From Istiophorus platypterus (taxonomy: Eukaryota; Chordata; Actinopteri; Istiophoriformes; Istiophoridae), in contig CM029122.1 of NCBI GenBank assembly GCA_016859345.1, positions 25,139,075 to 25,203,074 on the forward strand: a stretch of DNA of 64,000 nt, read 5' to 3'. Position numbers and translations under genes: made by a program. Positions 48,661-58,930 of this stretch are shown in pieces. The notes under the pieces were generated by a model. The model searched no databases, was not told the DNA's origin, and saw only the letters and a list, made by a program, of their open reading frames with translations. Numbering within the stretch: position 1 is the stretch's first letter; every line of letters begins with the position of its first letter.

Positions 48661-49851
48661 TATGCATCACATCATCAAAACATTCAGTGACCCCTTGTGC
48701 CAAATTATTACTAGGGGCACTGACATCCTGTCAACCTTTTTTATATATATACACAAATATTTACTAAAATAACAACCGTTTTTTTTTTTTTTTTTGGAAA
48801 AACCACTGGAAAAGCTATTGCTCCTCCATGAACCTAAAAGGCATCCTCACTCTCCAGCCTGAGGGTTGTGGGAGGTGAGAGTGGAGGAGGAATAGCAGTA
48901 GTCCACAAGTTGGCATTTGTACTCTTTTTACTTCTCTTCTGCTCATTTGGGAAACTATGCTGACACACACACACTACTGTTTATTTGAGCTGCTTCACAA
49001 TACTCCCACTCAGTGGGAAAGAACTCCTATGGGGTGTTGGATTGCACCTTGTGGCTTTTCTTCTTTCCTTTCCTTTTCTTTTCCTCTCTCTCTCTATAGG
49101 GTTGTGAAGCAAGCAGAGTGGGGCAGGGTAGGACAGCAAGCAGGGGATAGTGTACAGATTAATCAGCTCCTGAGGGCTAGACTGGGCCTAATGTTGAACA
49201 TGAAAGCACTGGGAAAATCAACACTGGATACCTGGTTCCTGGATAAGGTCTGATGACTTAATCTGTCCCTGTGAGGATAAATGGAGTTTGGTGAGGAGGG
49301 AATCTAAGGCTTTGGCTCTGTATCAACATCTCAGATTTAAGATTTCTGTTTTTGAACTGTGCGTTTGATGTTTTAAGATATCACACTTGTAATAAAATGT
49401 ATTTGAAAATAATTCTTTGGCTGGTTTACTATAAACTTTTCATTAATTCCTCTACTATGTAAGGTTGTTGTGTCTAGAGGTCCCTTGTCAAAGTTTCCAA
49501 AGGTGAGTTACATATACGTTCAAACCTTAGCTGTGTTGCAATCTCACATGCTCTAATTCTGAATTTTATATGTACTGAGAAGTTATATTTCAGTGATATA
49601 AGCATGATTATCGAATTTGGTGAATAATTCTTTTTCCCTTTTCTCCTTCCACTTTGAAATGCCTAATCCCCATGAACTTCACAATGTCACTGCTAGTTTT
49701 GTTATTATTTATTATTATTTGTTGCTATACTGTACCTCTGTGATACTCGGTGTTTTCTGTGCTTCTGTTCACCTCTCAACAAAGAACATTACAGTTGTGG
49801 TGGAACTCACAGGGGGTTACCCCAACAATCAGGGGTAGGAAATATGACTAT
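48661..49851. other. Non-coding; T-run at 48,779-48,797
   Basis: No gene supported. 49,000-49,260 is more GC-balanced and contains gattaatcagctcctgaggg. Otherwise unremarkable. Confidence 0.4.
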
Positions 49852-50100
49852 ATACAGTGACTTGTGAAAGTATACAGACCTTTATTTACTTTTGTACACA
49901 TCATTGTGTTGTAAATTTAGATTTTAATGGATAAAATTGATATTTGCTGTCAAAAGGACTTTTACAAAGTACTGAATTAAGGATCTGAATACTTGTATAT
50001 GAGAGAACTGAGTTTTTGATTTTTAATAAATTTGCAAAAAAACTAAAAACATGTTTTCACTTTATCATTATGTAGATAATTTATATAGTAAGTCCTGAAT
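49852..50100 (+). mobile_element. Internally deleted Tc1-like element (MITE-like)
   Basis: The left end is TA then cagtgacttgtgaaagtata and cagacctttatttacttttg, the outer repeat of Tdr/SB-type Tc1 elements. After about 100 bp the sequence jumps to the coding end, ttttacaaagtactgaatta (residues TKY and stop in related elements, about 49,960-49,980). It then continues with aggatctgaatacttgtata, aataaatttgcaaaaaaact and acatgttttcactttatcat, the right terminal region. So nearly the whole transposase is missing while both ends persist, giving a roughly 250-bp non-autonomous form. Confidence 0.75.
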
Positions 50101-50689
50101 ATATACAGTATATATTTTCAGTCCTGTATATAAACAGTATATATATTGATTGATGTAATTCATAGCCTTTAAATGATGTCATTTATACTTTTGCAAATAT
50201 TAAAGGAGAAAACAGGAATATACACAATTTTTGCTCCTATCTTCAAACACACAACACACAAGCAATCTCTCTTGACTATTGTGTCCCAGGAGAAACTCTG
50301 TACATCATTTGTCAATGGAAAAGAGTAAAAAAACGTGGGAAAAACGAAGTTCCCTGAATACAATCACACACGGTATGAGATGTGTCTCATGGTGCCACAT
50401 CAGTGTCTATGCTGTCAGAAAAGATAATACAGTTCTACATTTTTAGTTTTAAGATGAAAGTTACCACCAAGAGCCCAGGAGTCTTGCAAGGCTGATTTAG
50501 GAAAATCACATATCTCATTAAAGTAATTGGTAAGTAAATGTAAATGTAATATAAAAAGAGTTGAGATGATATTCATCTGATATTTTCCATCAAAAATATG
50601 TATATGTCTGTTTGTGTATGAAGTTGAGTTTATGTGTACTCTGTATGTGTGCCTGCCAAATTAAATTCTTTTTTTTCTCCTATATTCAT
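50101..50689. other. Non-coding
   Basis: Begins with AT-rich near-tandem sequence (50,100-50,150, two variants of cagtatatat). Nothing else identified. Confidence 0.4.
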
Positions 50690-51640
50690 GTGGTCAAACG
50701 TTTTGTCAATGTGCATAGTCAAGCGAGTAGGAGATGAACTGTTCTCCAACAGGCAGGAATTTAAGGGTGAAACATGTATTTTTTAACAATTTAAGGAAGC
50801 TTAATGTATACATTTTTTTGGATAAAATTAGAGTGAAAAAAGGAGGATGGAGGATTTGAGTTCTGAGATTACTTTTACTTTTACTCTGATCTTATTTAGC
50901 TAGTTATGGCAACGACTTGTTCACAATTATCATTGAAAAAGGCCAAGTGATGCATTTTCAAAGCTTTATAACTAACAATCAGCAGCCATGGGCTCCTCTA
51001 AGCAGCTGCCTAGCACTCTGAAGGTTAAAATAACTGATTTCCACAAAGCAGGAGAAGGCTATGAGAAGATATCAAAGTGTTTTAATGTAGCCATTCTAAT
51101 CAATTAATGGTGGAGGTAAAGTTGAGGTCTGGAAGACCAAGAGAACTCGGAGAGAACCACAATTATTCTACACTAAGCAAAGGTATTTTGGAAAAGAGAT
51201 GTTTTGAAAAGACCACCTCTCAAACTGTTAAGCGTGGGGGTGAATCGATCAAGGTTTTTGGCCTGTATTGCAGCCAGTGGCACAGGGAAAATTTCAATGG
51301 TAAGGGAAAGAATGGATTCAATTAGATAGCTGAACGTTTCGCCATGGCCTACACAGTCTCACAACCTAAAATCATTTAAAATCTGTAGTTGGACCTCAAA
51401 AGAGTCTCACAGAAGTAGAAGCCTTTTGAGAAGAAGAATGGAAGAAAATCCAAGAAGAAGCTGTAATTATTACCAAAGGTGGTGTTACAGAGTACTGAGG
51501 GCCTAAATTTTTGTTTTGGGCCCTTTTCCTTTTTCAGTTCAAATTCTACTCACTAAACCATTGACAGTAATAGAAATTTTGACCAGGAATGCCCAAACCT
51601 TTTCATGCTTCTGTGTTATTATTATTTTTTTTGTCCTAGT
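50690..51640 (+). mobile_element. Tc1-like transposon, family with KQLPS start, internally deleted
   Basis: Same family as 35,985-36,965. The 5' region includes tcaagcgagtaggagatgaa and tagagtgaaaaaaggag. The start codon is at 50,988, opening MGSSKQLPSTLKVKITDFHK then AGEGYEKISKCFNVAILIN and a stop. Next come VEVKLRSGRPREL (51,110-51,150), a deletion, TVKRGGESIKVFGLYCSQWH (about 51,220-51,280), another gap, DLKRVSQK, and the C-terminus AVIITKGGVTEY with stop at 51,460-51,498. The 3' repeat ends near 51,625 with aatgcccaaaccttttcatg. The catalytic core holding the second Asp is missing. Confidence 0.82.
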
Positions 51641-52179
51641 GTAATTTGGCTGGGTTTCTTTAATCCATCTCGATTTATGGAGGCCTCACTATTAGTGGAG
51701 GCTGCTGTCATAGAATTTTAGTGCAGGCAGCAGAAAGAGAGGAAAAGAAGTAGAGAGAAGTGGAAAAGGTAGGTCTGCAGCCAGCCCCCTGCCAGTCTCC
51801 CCTTATGCTTTTATTGGCTACCATTAAAGCTCTTAGAGTTAGAAGGGGCAGGAGAGGCCCTTGAGCTCCATTCACCCTCATCCACTTTCAGACAACCCTA
51901 TAGCACTCAGTCAACATTCTGCTTTTTCTTAAATGCTTTCAAAGATCCTCCTCTTTTCCATGTTCTTCCTCTGGCACCAAAATGTGCATTTTAATTCTCC
52001 CATCCTGACCTTGGGTAAGTCCTGTTGCCCTTTAAGCCCTCTCACACAGAATTATAGAAAGAAATGTACACATCCATCAATCAAATATAAACAAAGTGAT
52101 TTCAACATGATGCAAACAAGACTGTTCTCCTGTTATTATACGAGCATATAAACATGTTGGAATATCTCAGAGGAAATGC
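51641..52179. other. Non-coding
   Basis: Unique-looking. 51,700-51,870 is GC-balanced (cttatgcttttattggctac) and may belong with the candidate element to its right. Confidence 0.4.
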
Positions 52180-52560
52180 ATTCGTAAAGTGTGATTGATG
52201 GCTGATCACAATAGTGAATTGAATAGCTATAAATGACAATCCAAACGCTAGTGTTCTGCCTATGTGTTTATGCTTGTCATATGTTTATCTGGCAGGCTGT
52301 GGGAGCAGGCATGGCTTGAAGATTGCTGCAATGACGGTCCCAATCAATCACAGTGGCCACTTGAGTGCAGAGTTCAAGAGCTGTTTTGGCAGTGGGTATC
52401 CACGGGGCCTGCTAAGGCAAAGAGACTGGACTAGAGTAATGATTGCCATCTTTATGAATATTTATGACAAACATCTGCGCTGAAAACATTGCATGAATGC
52501 TACACGGGATTATGAGTTAGTGGCACTATCCCTCATTCAGTCCGATCATGGAGTTGTGAG
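52180..52560. promoter_or_regulatory. Candidate conserved non-coding element with paired PBX/HOX-type octamers
   Basis: TGATTGAT lies at 52,192-52,199 on the plus strand and at 52,343-52,350 on the minus strand. TTTATGA occurs twice exactly 10 bp apart (52,451-52,457 and 52,461-52,467). These resemble PBX-HOX and HOX/CDX sites. The patch has balanced composition and no repeat wording. Function and conservation are inference. Confidence 0.3.
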
Positions 52561-52761
52561 CCAAATAAACGGGGGCTGGGCAGCTGATGTCTGACAAACA
52601 TTGAGTGGGGTGAGGTCACAGGTGAAGGTGTCAGGGACCAGCAGGTAAACCAGGTGTCTGGGGTTATGAACAGCACCTGATGTCTTCGGGGTAAGACCAC
52701 ACACTAAACTTGATTTGAATAAATGTTTTTCACCTTAGATTGCCTACATTTAGAGAGAGAT

Positions 52762-52809
<48 letters not shown>

Positions 52810-53244
52810 CTAATGCAGCTGGTGCTTTTAGTACCAGTCGTGGTTCTTTAATAATTCATAATAGTTTGTTAATAAGGAATAGACCAAAAAAAAAAAGAAG
52901 AAAGTTGTTGTAAGCTGTAGAAATAGAAAACATGGTGTCGGGCAAGTAATTTTATTCTTTAATAAACACCTTTAAGTAAAACAATCTTGTTTCATTTAAG
53001 TTGTAGAAATAAAAAAATAATATTAAAAAAAAAAAAAATTAAAAATGACCAAAGATGAACTATACATACTGGCCTCACGTTTGACAGCAGTGTGTTGACA
53101 GAATATGCCTGTCGACAAAGCAGCAGTGGTTTGCAGAATGCCAACTTTGCACATGAGCTTGTATCATCAAGCTCTCAGTTTGATATAACTTATTTTAAAG
53201 CTGCATTAATTTGTTTGTTTGTTTTTTTGTTTTTTCGGTCTCTT
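52561..53244. other. Non-coding, with microsatellite and A-runs
   Basis: Holds the (GT)n at 52,770-52,806 and AT-rich sequence with A-runs near 52,886-52,896 and 53,026-53,038. No gene. Confidence 0.45.
52770..52806. repeat. (TG)n microsatellite
   Basis: About 18 TG units. Confidence 0.97.
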
Positions 53245-53262
53245 GGAGACAGTAGCTCACCA
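53245..53262. repeat. Target-site duplication, left copy (18 bp)
   Basis: ggagacagtagctcacca, identical to 53,887-53,904. It brackets the RTE-type insertion exactly. Confidence 0.9.
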
Positions 53263-53886
53263 GGGAGAAGAGATAAAGAAGGTGGAGGATTTTAAGTACT
53301 TAGGGTCAACAGTCCAGGGCAATGGAGAGTGTGGAAAAGAGGTGAAGAAGCGTGTGCAGGCAGGCTGGAGCGGGTGGAGAAAAGTGTCAGGTGTGATGTG
53401 TGATAGAAGAGTTTCAGCTAAAATGAAAGGAAAGGTGCACAAAACTGTGGTGAGACCAGCGATGCTGTTTGGTCTAGAGACAGTGCCACTGAGGAAAAGA
53501 CAGGAGGCAGAGCTGGAGGTAGCAGAGATGAAGATGTTGAGGTTCTCTCTGGGAGTGACCAGGATGGATAGGATCAGGAATGAGTACATCAGAGGGACAG
53601 CACATGTTAGAGGTTTTGGAGATAAAGTCAGAGAGGCCAGACTGAGATGGTTTGGACATGTCCTGAGAAGAGATAGTGAATATATTGGTAGAAGGATACT
53701 GAGTTTTGAACTGCCAGGAAGGAGGCCTAGAGGAAGACCAAAGAGGAGGTTTATGGATGTAGTGAAAGAGGACATGAAGGTAGTTGGTGTGAGAGAAGAG
53801 GACGCAGAAGACAGGGTTAGATGGAGGACACTGATTCGCTGTGGCGACCCCTAAAGGGAAAAGCCGAAAGAAAAAGAAGAAGAAGA
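53263..53886 (+). mobile_element. 5'-truncated RTE-type LINE insertion with target-site duplication
   Basis: A 624-bp insertion between two perfect 18-bp direct repeats. It consists of the 3' coding end of a non-LTR retrotransposon, a minimal 3' UTR (aagggaaaagccgaaagaaa) and a (GAA)n-type tail at about 53,866-53,886. Truncation at the 5' end, the simple tail and the duplicated target fit target-primed reverse transcription. The frame is open throughout and the flanking repeats are identical, so the insertion is recent compared with everything else here. The RTE/BovB-like label is from memory of the VEDFKYLGSTV...GRPKRRFMDV protein wording. Confidence 0.88.
53264..53854 (+). pseudogene. C-terminal reverse transcriptase domain of RTE-type LINE, open but 5'-truncated
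   Basis: The open frame enters from flanking DNA (its formal start at 53,219 lies outside the element) and runs to TAA at 53,852-53,854. The element-derived part is about 196 codons, from GEEIKKVEDFKYLGSTVQGN onward. Signature stretches are KVHKTVVRPAMLFGLETV, LEVAEMKMLRFSLGVTRMDR, LRWFGHVLRRDSEYIGRR and PGRRPRGRPKRRFMDVVKED, ending RCGDP. This is the thumb and C-terminal region downstream of the RT palm. No catalytic aspartates are included, so it cannot reverse transcribe. No promoter is apparent. Confidence 0.85.
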
Positions 53887-53904
53887 GGAGACAGTAGCTC
53901 ACCA
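53887..53904. repeat. Target-site duplication, right copy (18 bp)
   Basis: ggagacagtagctcacca, identical to 53,245-53,262, directly after the GAA-rich tail. Confidence 0.9.
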
Positions 53905-54872
53905 CAAGGTTAAAATTAAAGAAATATTTGACGTACATTACATGTTAGCAATCACAATGGCTGGCAAATTTACATACCCAGGAAGACACAAAGCAACGGA
54001 CCTTTTTAGGTCTTTTTTGTCTCTGCTAACTCCTGAGAAAAATATCTTGTATCTTGAAGTAGGGATTTTATTTTTCATCTTTTATGGTGATGTATTACAG
54101 GCTCAAGTTTTGTATATCAAATGATGTTGGAATTAGCTGAAAATCAATGTGTGGTGTTCCACAGAAACAATTTACATTTTTGCACAAAAATGTCAAGTAA
54201 AAGTGTTGGGTTTCATTTAGTAGACAAGTGAAAATTCCTATGCCTTTGATGAGTGGCAAACTGAAGCAGTTGTTATAAAACAACTCTTCTCTCCTGTAAC
54301 ATGATTGGGACAGAATGAAATCCTGCTCAAAAACTGTCTGACAAATTCATCATATATTACAGTGGCTGGCATTTGACTGTTTGCCACAGTTTATCTCAAG
54401 CCAGATTAGTCTGATATCATGCAGTACCACAATGGATTTCCCAGGAGGGCAAACCAGGATGTGACAGGATATTGAGTTAATTAAAACCACTAAGATGGGG
54501 ACTTTCCCTGCCTACAGTACGTGATGAAGCTGGGGACAGGAGGGAACTCTGTGGTTTGAGTTATATGAGAATGCAGTGGCCCTTGGAAAGTGTTTAATAT
54601 GTGTGTATGCTAAAGTAAGGGCTGTGTTGTTTTGACTGCTGTCACAAGCTGCTGCTAAGAGCAATTAGCATATGGGCTATCTGTCATATCCTATTTCTTT
54701 TACCTAATAGCTTACTGTCTGTCATAGAAATGCATAAAAAATGATCTGTCTGTACTTTATAACAACCACCCGATTTCAAAATTTTCAATTTAATTTTGTT
54801 AATTTAAAATAAAGTTTATCTACTAAAAGTTTTCCTGTCACAACTTCAGATTACAACAAAATTGACAAATAC
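53905..54872. other. Non-coding
   Basis: AT-rich, no gene or repeat recognised. Confidence 0.45.
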
Positions 54873-54902
54873 ATTCACCCCAAACAACTTTTTGGGGTGA
54901 AT
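54873..54902. repeat. Perfect 12-bp inverted repeat, 6-nt loop
   Basis: attcaccccaaa, caactt, tttggggtgaat. It lies just left of the Tc1-like copy at 54,925. Confidence 0.9.
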
Positions 54903-54924
54903 AAACACAAACTATTCAGCATTC

Positions 54925-55345
54925 AGCATTTATAGTGGTATCAGAAAGTATTCAAACCCTTTCACTTTTTGCACACTTACTTGTGTTATGGATTTTAATT
55001 CTAAATGGATGATACTCATCAATTTACACTGAGTAACTCATAATGACAAAATGAAAGTCCATTTGTGGCAAATTAAATTGATAGGACCAAATTTGGAATG
55101 GCAAACACCTGTGTGTATAAGGTCCCAAAATTAAAACTGCAACTCTGTAGACCTCTGTGTAAAAAGAAAACTGTGGCAAGGAATAGACCAGGGACCAGTT
55201 ATAAGACCGATTCTAAAGCTTTTTGTGTTCCCAGGAACACTCTGGCCTCAAATATGTTAAACCATAGAGGTTTGGAACCACAAGGACTCCCTAAATGGAG
55301 TAGGGGCAAGAAGGGCCTTGGTTAGGAAGGTGACCAAGAATGTAA
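54925..55345 (+). mobile_element. Tc1-like element, 5' third (Tdr/SB-type)
   Basis: Opens with tatcagaaagtattcaaacc and ctttcactttttgcacactt, the outer terminal repeat wording of the family at 49,852. It continues with aggaccaaatttggaatggc and acctgtgtgtataaggtccc (the usual leader), then the start of the transposase as scrambled frames (CRPLCKKKTVARN, LEPQGLPKW) up to ggccttggttaggaaggtga. It is cut off near 55,345, before the catalytic domain, at an AT-rich run (55,364-55,404). Confidence 0.75.
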
Positions 55346-56299
55346 CAATCACTCTGACACACATATATATATATAAGTAAATAAATATATATATACAAAT
55401 ATATAGTGGTTTCTTAATTTCTAAATGTGCTCTTTGTAAGAGATTCACACACATACACATGGATTATCTCAGCTACAGACGTGTTTGTTCTTTTGACAGC
55501 GACTGACACATTGAGTGAGGAGTGTGTTTCAAGTGGTGCCAACAACCATTCTGTCCTTGTCCCTCCTTCCACTTTTTGTCTGTGAGTGTCGTCTATGTCA
55601 CAAACAGGGTCGCTGACCCCCCCACACACACACACCTCTCCCAACTGTTGTTTATAGAGGAAGTGTCATCCAGGCTCATATTATTCCAGCTGGGCAGGAG
55701 CTACCTCTGCCATACAGCCTGGACCCAAGAGTTTGGCCAAGAATGCTGTGGAGAGAATTTTATAGCAGTGTTCATATACACATCCCTGTCTGTGCCTTTC
55801 AGTCTAAGCTTAAAGATAACAAACAAGGGGAAGTTATTTTACAAGAGCTCAGTATCAGAGGGTAGACTTAAAAAAAAAGGTTGGATGACCCTGCTGAGTC
55901 TGTTATCCGCTACATGAGCACTCTCCTCTATGTCTGGAGGAGGGTGGACCCACCAAGGTGTCAAAAATTAGGTAATAAGTTAAATGCCAGGGAGTTAGAG
56001 GGTCAAACAGGGTTGGGCTTGTTTTTCAAAGGGACACTGCCAGCTCCTAGCCTTCCACAGAGTTTGAAGGTCTTAACGCAGACTTGCTTCCTGCTCTGAG
56101 CCTTTTGTAGATGATGTGTTCCAGTAAGGACAGGCCAGTCAGCAATGCCTTAGCCGATACTGGTGATGTGCAAATTTAAACATGGTAGCCCCCATATGCT
56201 TCAGTAACAGTATTCTATCTAGGTGCTGGCAACCCATACTATGAATTAATAAATATGTGAAAAACATAGAACATAGACATACACATGGTTAGAACATTA
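55346..56299. other. Non-coding
   Basis: Starts with AT-rich simple sequence (tatatatata runs, 55,364-55,404). The 131-codon frame at 55,522-55,917 has no domain and overlaps unrelated frames. No gene called. Confidence 0.4.
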
Positions 56300-57330
56300 T
56301 TAGGGATACCATAGTAATAGTGGGTAAAGCCTTCATTTGCTCTCAAAACAGCCTCAGTTCGTTGTGGCATGGATTCCACAGGATGTTGGAAACATTCATT
56401 TGAGATTCTGGTTCATGTTAACACAATCACATCATCTCATTTCTGCAGATTTATGAGCTGCGCATTCATGGTGCTAATTTCCTGTTGTACCACATCTGAA
56501 AGGTTTTCTATTGGATTCATGTCTAGTGACTGCGGAGGTGACTGAAGTGCACTGAACTAATTTTCACATTCATGAAACCAGTTTGAGAAGACTATTGCTC
56601 CGTGACATGCAGAATTATCATGCTGGAAGTAGCCATTAGAACATGATAAATTGTGGCCATAAAGGGATGCACATGTCGAGCGACAATACTCAGATAGACT
56701 GTGGCATTCAAACCATTACTGATTGGAATTAAAGAGCCAAAGTATGCCTAGATAACATTCCCCACAACATTAAACCACTACCACCAGCCTGGACAGTTGA
56801 CACAAGGTAGGTTTGGTCCATAGATTCATGCTGTTAACGTTTAATTCTGACCCTACCATCTGCTGCCTCGGCAGAAATCCAGATTAATATAACCAGGCTA
56901 AGACAATTTTGTGCCCTTGCACATTGTAGTCTCAGATTTTGTTTGTGGCTAACAGGAGTGAAACCAGATGTGGTTTTCTGCTGTGGTAGCCCATCCATCT
57001 CAATGTTTGATATATCGTACGTTCTGAGATACTTTTCTGCTCATCATAGCTGTAAAGAGTGGTTATCTGAGTTGTCATAGCCTTTCTTCGAGCTTTGTGA
57101 AATCCCAGTAGTTTCAAAGCTTATGAAACACTTTAACCACTCTGTCTTACACAGACTACCATGCCATGATCAAAGTCACTGAGATCACATTTTTTTCCCC
57201 ATTTTGGTGTTTGATGTGGACATTAATTGAAGGTCCTGATCTGTATTTGTATGATTTTATGCATTGCACTGCTGCCACATGATTGGCTGATTGGAGAATC
57301 GCATGAATAAGAAGGTGTTCCTTTCCGTTT
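56300..57330 (-). mobile_element. Tc1-like transposon, near full-length but decayed (DLSDF family)
   Basis: The minus strand reads the transposase from its N-terminus near 57,200 (a MGKK.DLSDFDHGMVV-like opening) through HKARRKAMTTQITTLYSYDE, QKSISERTIYQTLRWMGYHS and RKPHLVSLLLATNKI (57,117-56,932). Decayed catalytic segments follow: an INLDF equivalent of the first-Asp region near 56,880, then GG..VMLWGML (about 56,780-56,740), and later a DN..CHGAIVF segment (about 56,600) and the C-terminus near 56,360. Both sides retain family wording: ttattagggataccatagta at the left and cacatgattggctgattgga at the right. Many stops; inactive. It appears to be the most complete Tc1 copy in the window. 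Confidence 0.82.
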
Positions 57331-58794
57331 GCGTACCTTTGCCCTGTGATGCTGATGGTGGTAGGGGGCTCCTCTCTCACCTGGTAATCCTCAAAGTGGC
57401 ACTGAATCTGTTGGCATGGGCCAGATTTACTCTCTGGCCACCACTACTCCCCTCTTCTCTTCTTCTTTTCCTCATCCTTTGCTATCTGCTCATGGTCCGT
57501 TCGCTTAACTGTAAACAGAGATTCACTAATTGTGATAAAGTGTATTGGACTAGAATCACATTCTCTCCCTTTAAGAGAGAGGGAAACTGAGAGAGAGCTG
57601 CCAGTTAGAGTGGAGTAAATGTAGACGGAAGATTTCTATGTTAATACAGAGATCAAACACACATTGACTTGACCCACAAATAGAAACTTTTCACTAAAAA
57701 TTTGATTAATTGATTAGCTGGTTGGCAGAAAAGAAATTGGGAACAATGTTGATAACTGATTTTTTAATATGTCTAAAATATCATGAGCTACTCAAATGTA
57801 AATATGCGCTTTCCCCAGTTTTCTGGAACTTAACATCTGGTATTTTTTCACTGTGGCTCACATTAAATGGGGCAATTGAATATTTTAACTTTGGCTTCAT
57901 AGAGTAATGATAGTCTCTTCACTATTTTCCTACATTCCATAGACAAAACAATCAATCAGTCATTTATAAAATGCCGGGTGCTTTAAGAAGCCTTACATTA
58001 CTTTGCATTACTTTGCATTACTTCTCATTTAAATGCTAGTGTACAATAAATTGAATGTAAGAAAGTTTTTAAATAGTAAGCACATAAGCCATGTTTTTGC
58101 AGCATTGTAGCTTTACTCTATTTAAACCACACACAGTACAAGTGTATTACATTTGAAAATAAGTTCATAATTATGAAATGCAGTTTAATGTTCATTAACA
58201 GTTGACTAACAACAAATTAATATATACAGAGGATAGTTTCCTTATTAGCACTCAAATTTAACATACTTTTTATCCACAATCGTATTAAAGTTTTTGTAAC
58301 TCCTGCAGTAATTGATGACCTTTACCAAAAGCACTTTTAATACCAACTTGAACTTGCCATGATTGCTGGTTAAACCTTATTCACAGATGGCAACTTTATA
58401 TTATGTCATTACACATAGATAATCACACTTGGCATATTATATACCAACATTCTTGACCTTAAACAGCATTGAGTAACTTTCTCTGGTATTATAGCAATAT
58501 TTTACTCACTGAAGATCTCACTTCAACTCTAAGGTATCAAGGAATTAATTCCTGGAAGGACAATTAGGGTTTTATTTTGCATATATCTACCGTATGTACT
58601 AGGAACAGCCTGGGATACGATGCTATGTACTACTTACTACATGACACACATTCATGGCCAAGCAAAAGGGGGTATTTGAAAAATGTTTAGGTTGTATAAT
58701 ATTATTATCTCAGTGCATCTCCTCAATGCTTGCTTAGAACTGTTCACTTGTGACTGGATCACCCATGACACATATTAATGCCAAGTCTGAACAG
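57331..58794. other. Non-coding, AT-rich
   Basis: No gene supported. A short tandem of cattactttg (three copies, 57,996-58,025) is the only structure noticed. Confidence 0.45.
57996..58025. repeat. 10-bp tandem repeat, three copies
   Basis: cattactttg twice, then cattacttct. Confidence 0.85.
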
Positions 58795-58930
58795 GGCTTT
58801 TGAGGCTCTATAGAGGTTTTCCTGCATCTCTTGGTGGTCATTTTGCTTTTCATTGTGGTTGTTTTGCAACACTTTGTAGCTGTTTTGCATTTTTTGTGGT
58901 CTTTTTAGTTTTTTTTGTAGTTGATAGATT
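58795..58930 (-). repeat. Unclassified short-unit repeat, reverse orientation
   Basis: Degenerate 23-25 bp units such as tgcatctcttggtggtcatt, ttgtggttgttttgcaacac and tttgtagctgttttgca. On the complement these give the actacaaag / gcaaaacaaccacaa units also found at 27,815-27,880. Confidence 0.5.

Noticed and set aside
53257..53938. 172- and 154-codon minus-strand frames opposite the RTE insertion
   Set aside because: Antisense shadows of the open RTE frame at 53,264-53,854.
55522..55917. 131-codon open frame
   Set aside because: No motif; low-complexity segments and overlap with unrelated frames; region otherwise looks non-coding.
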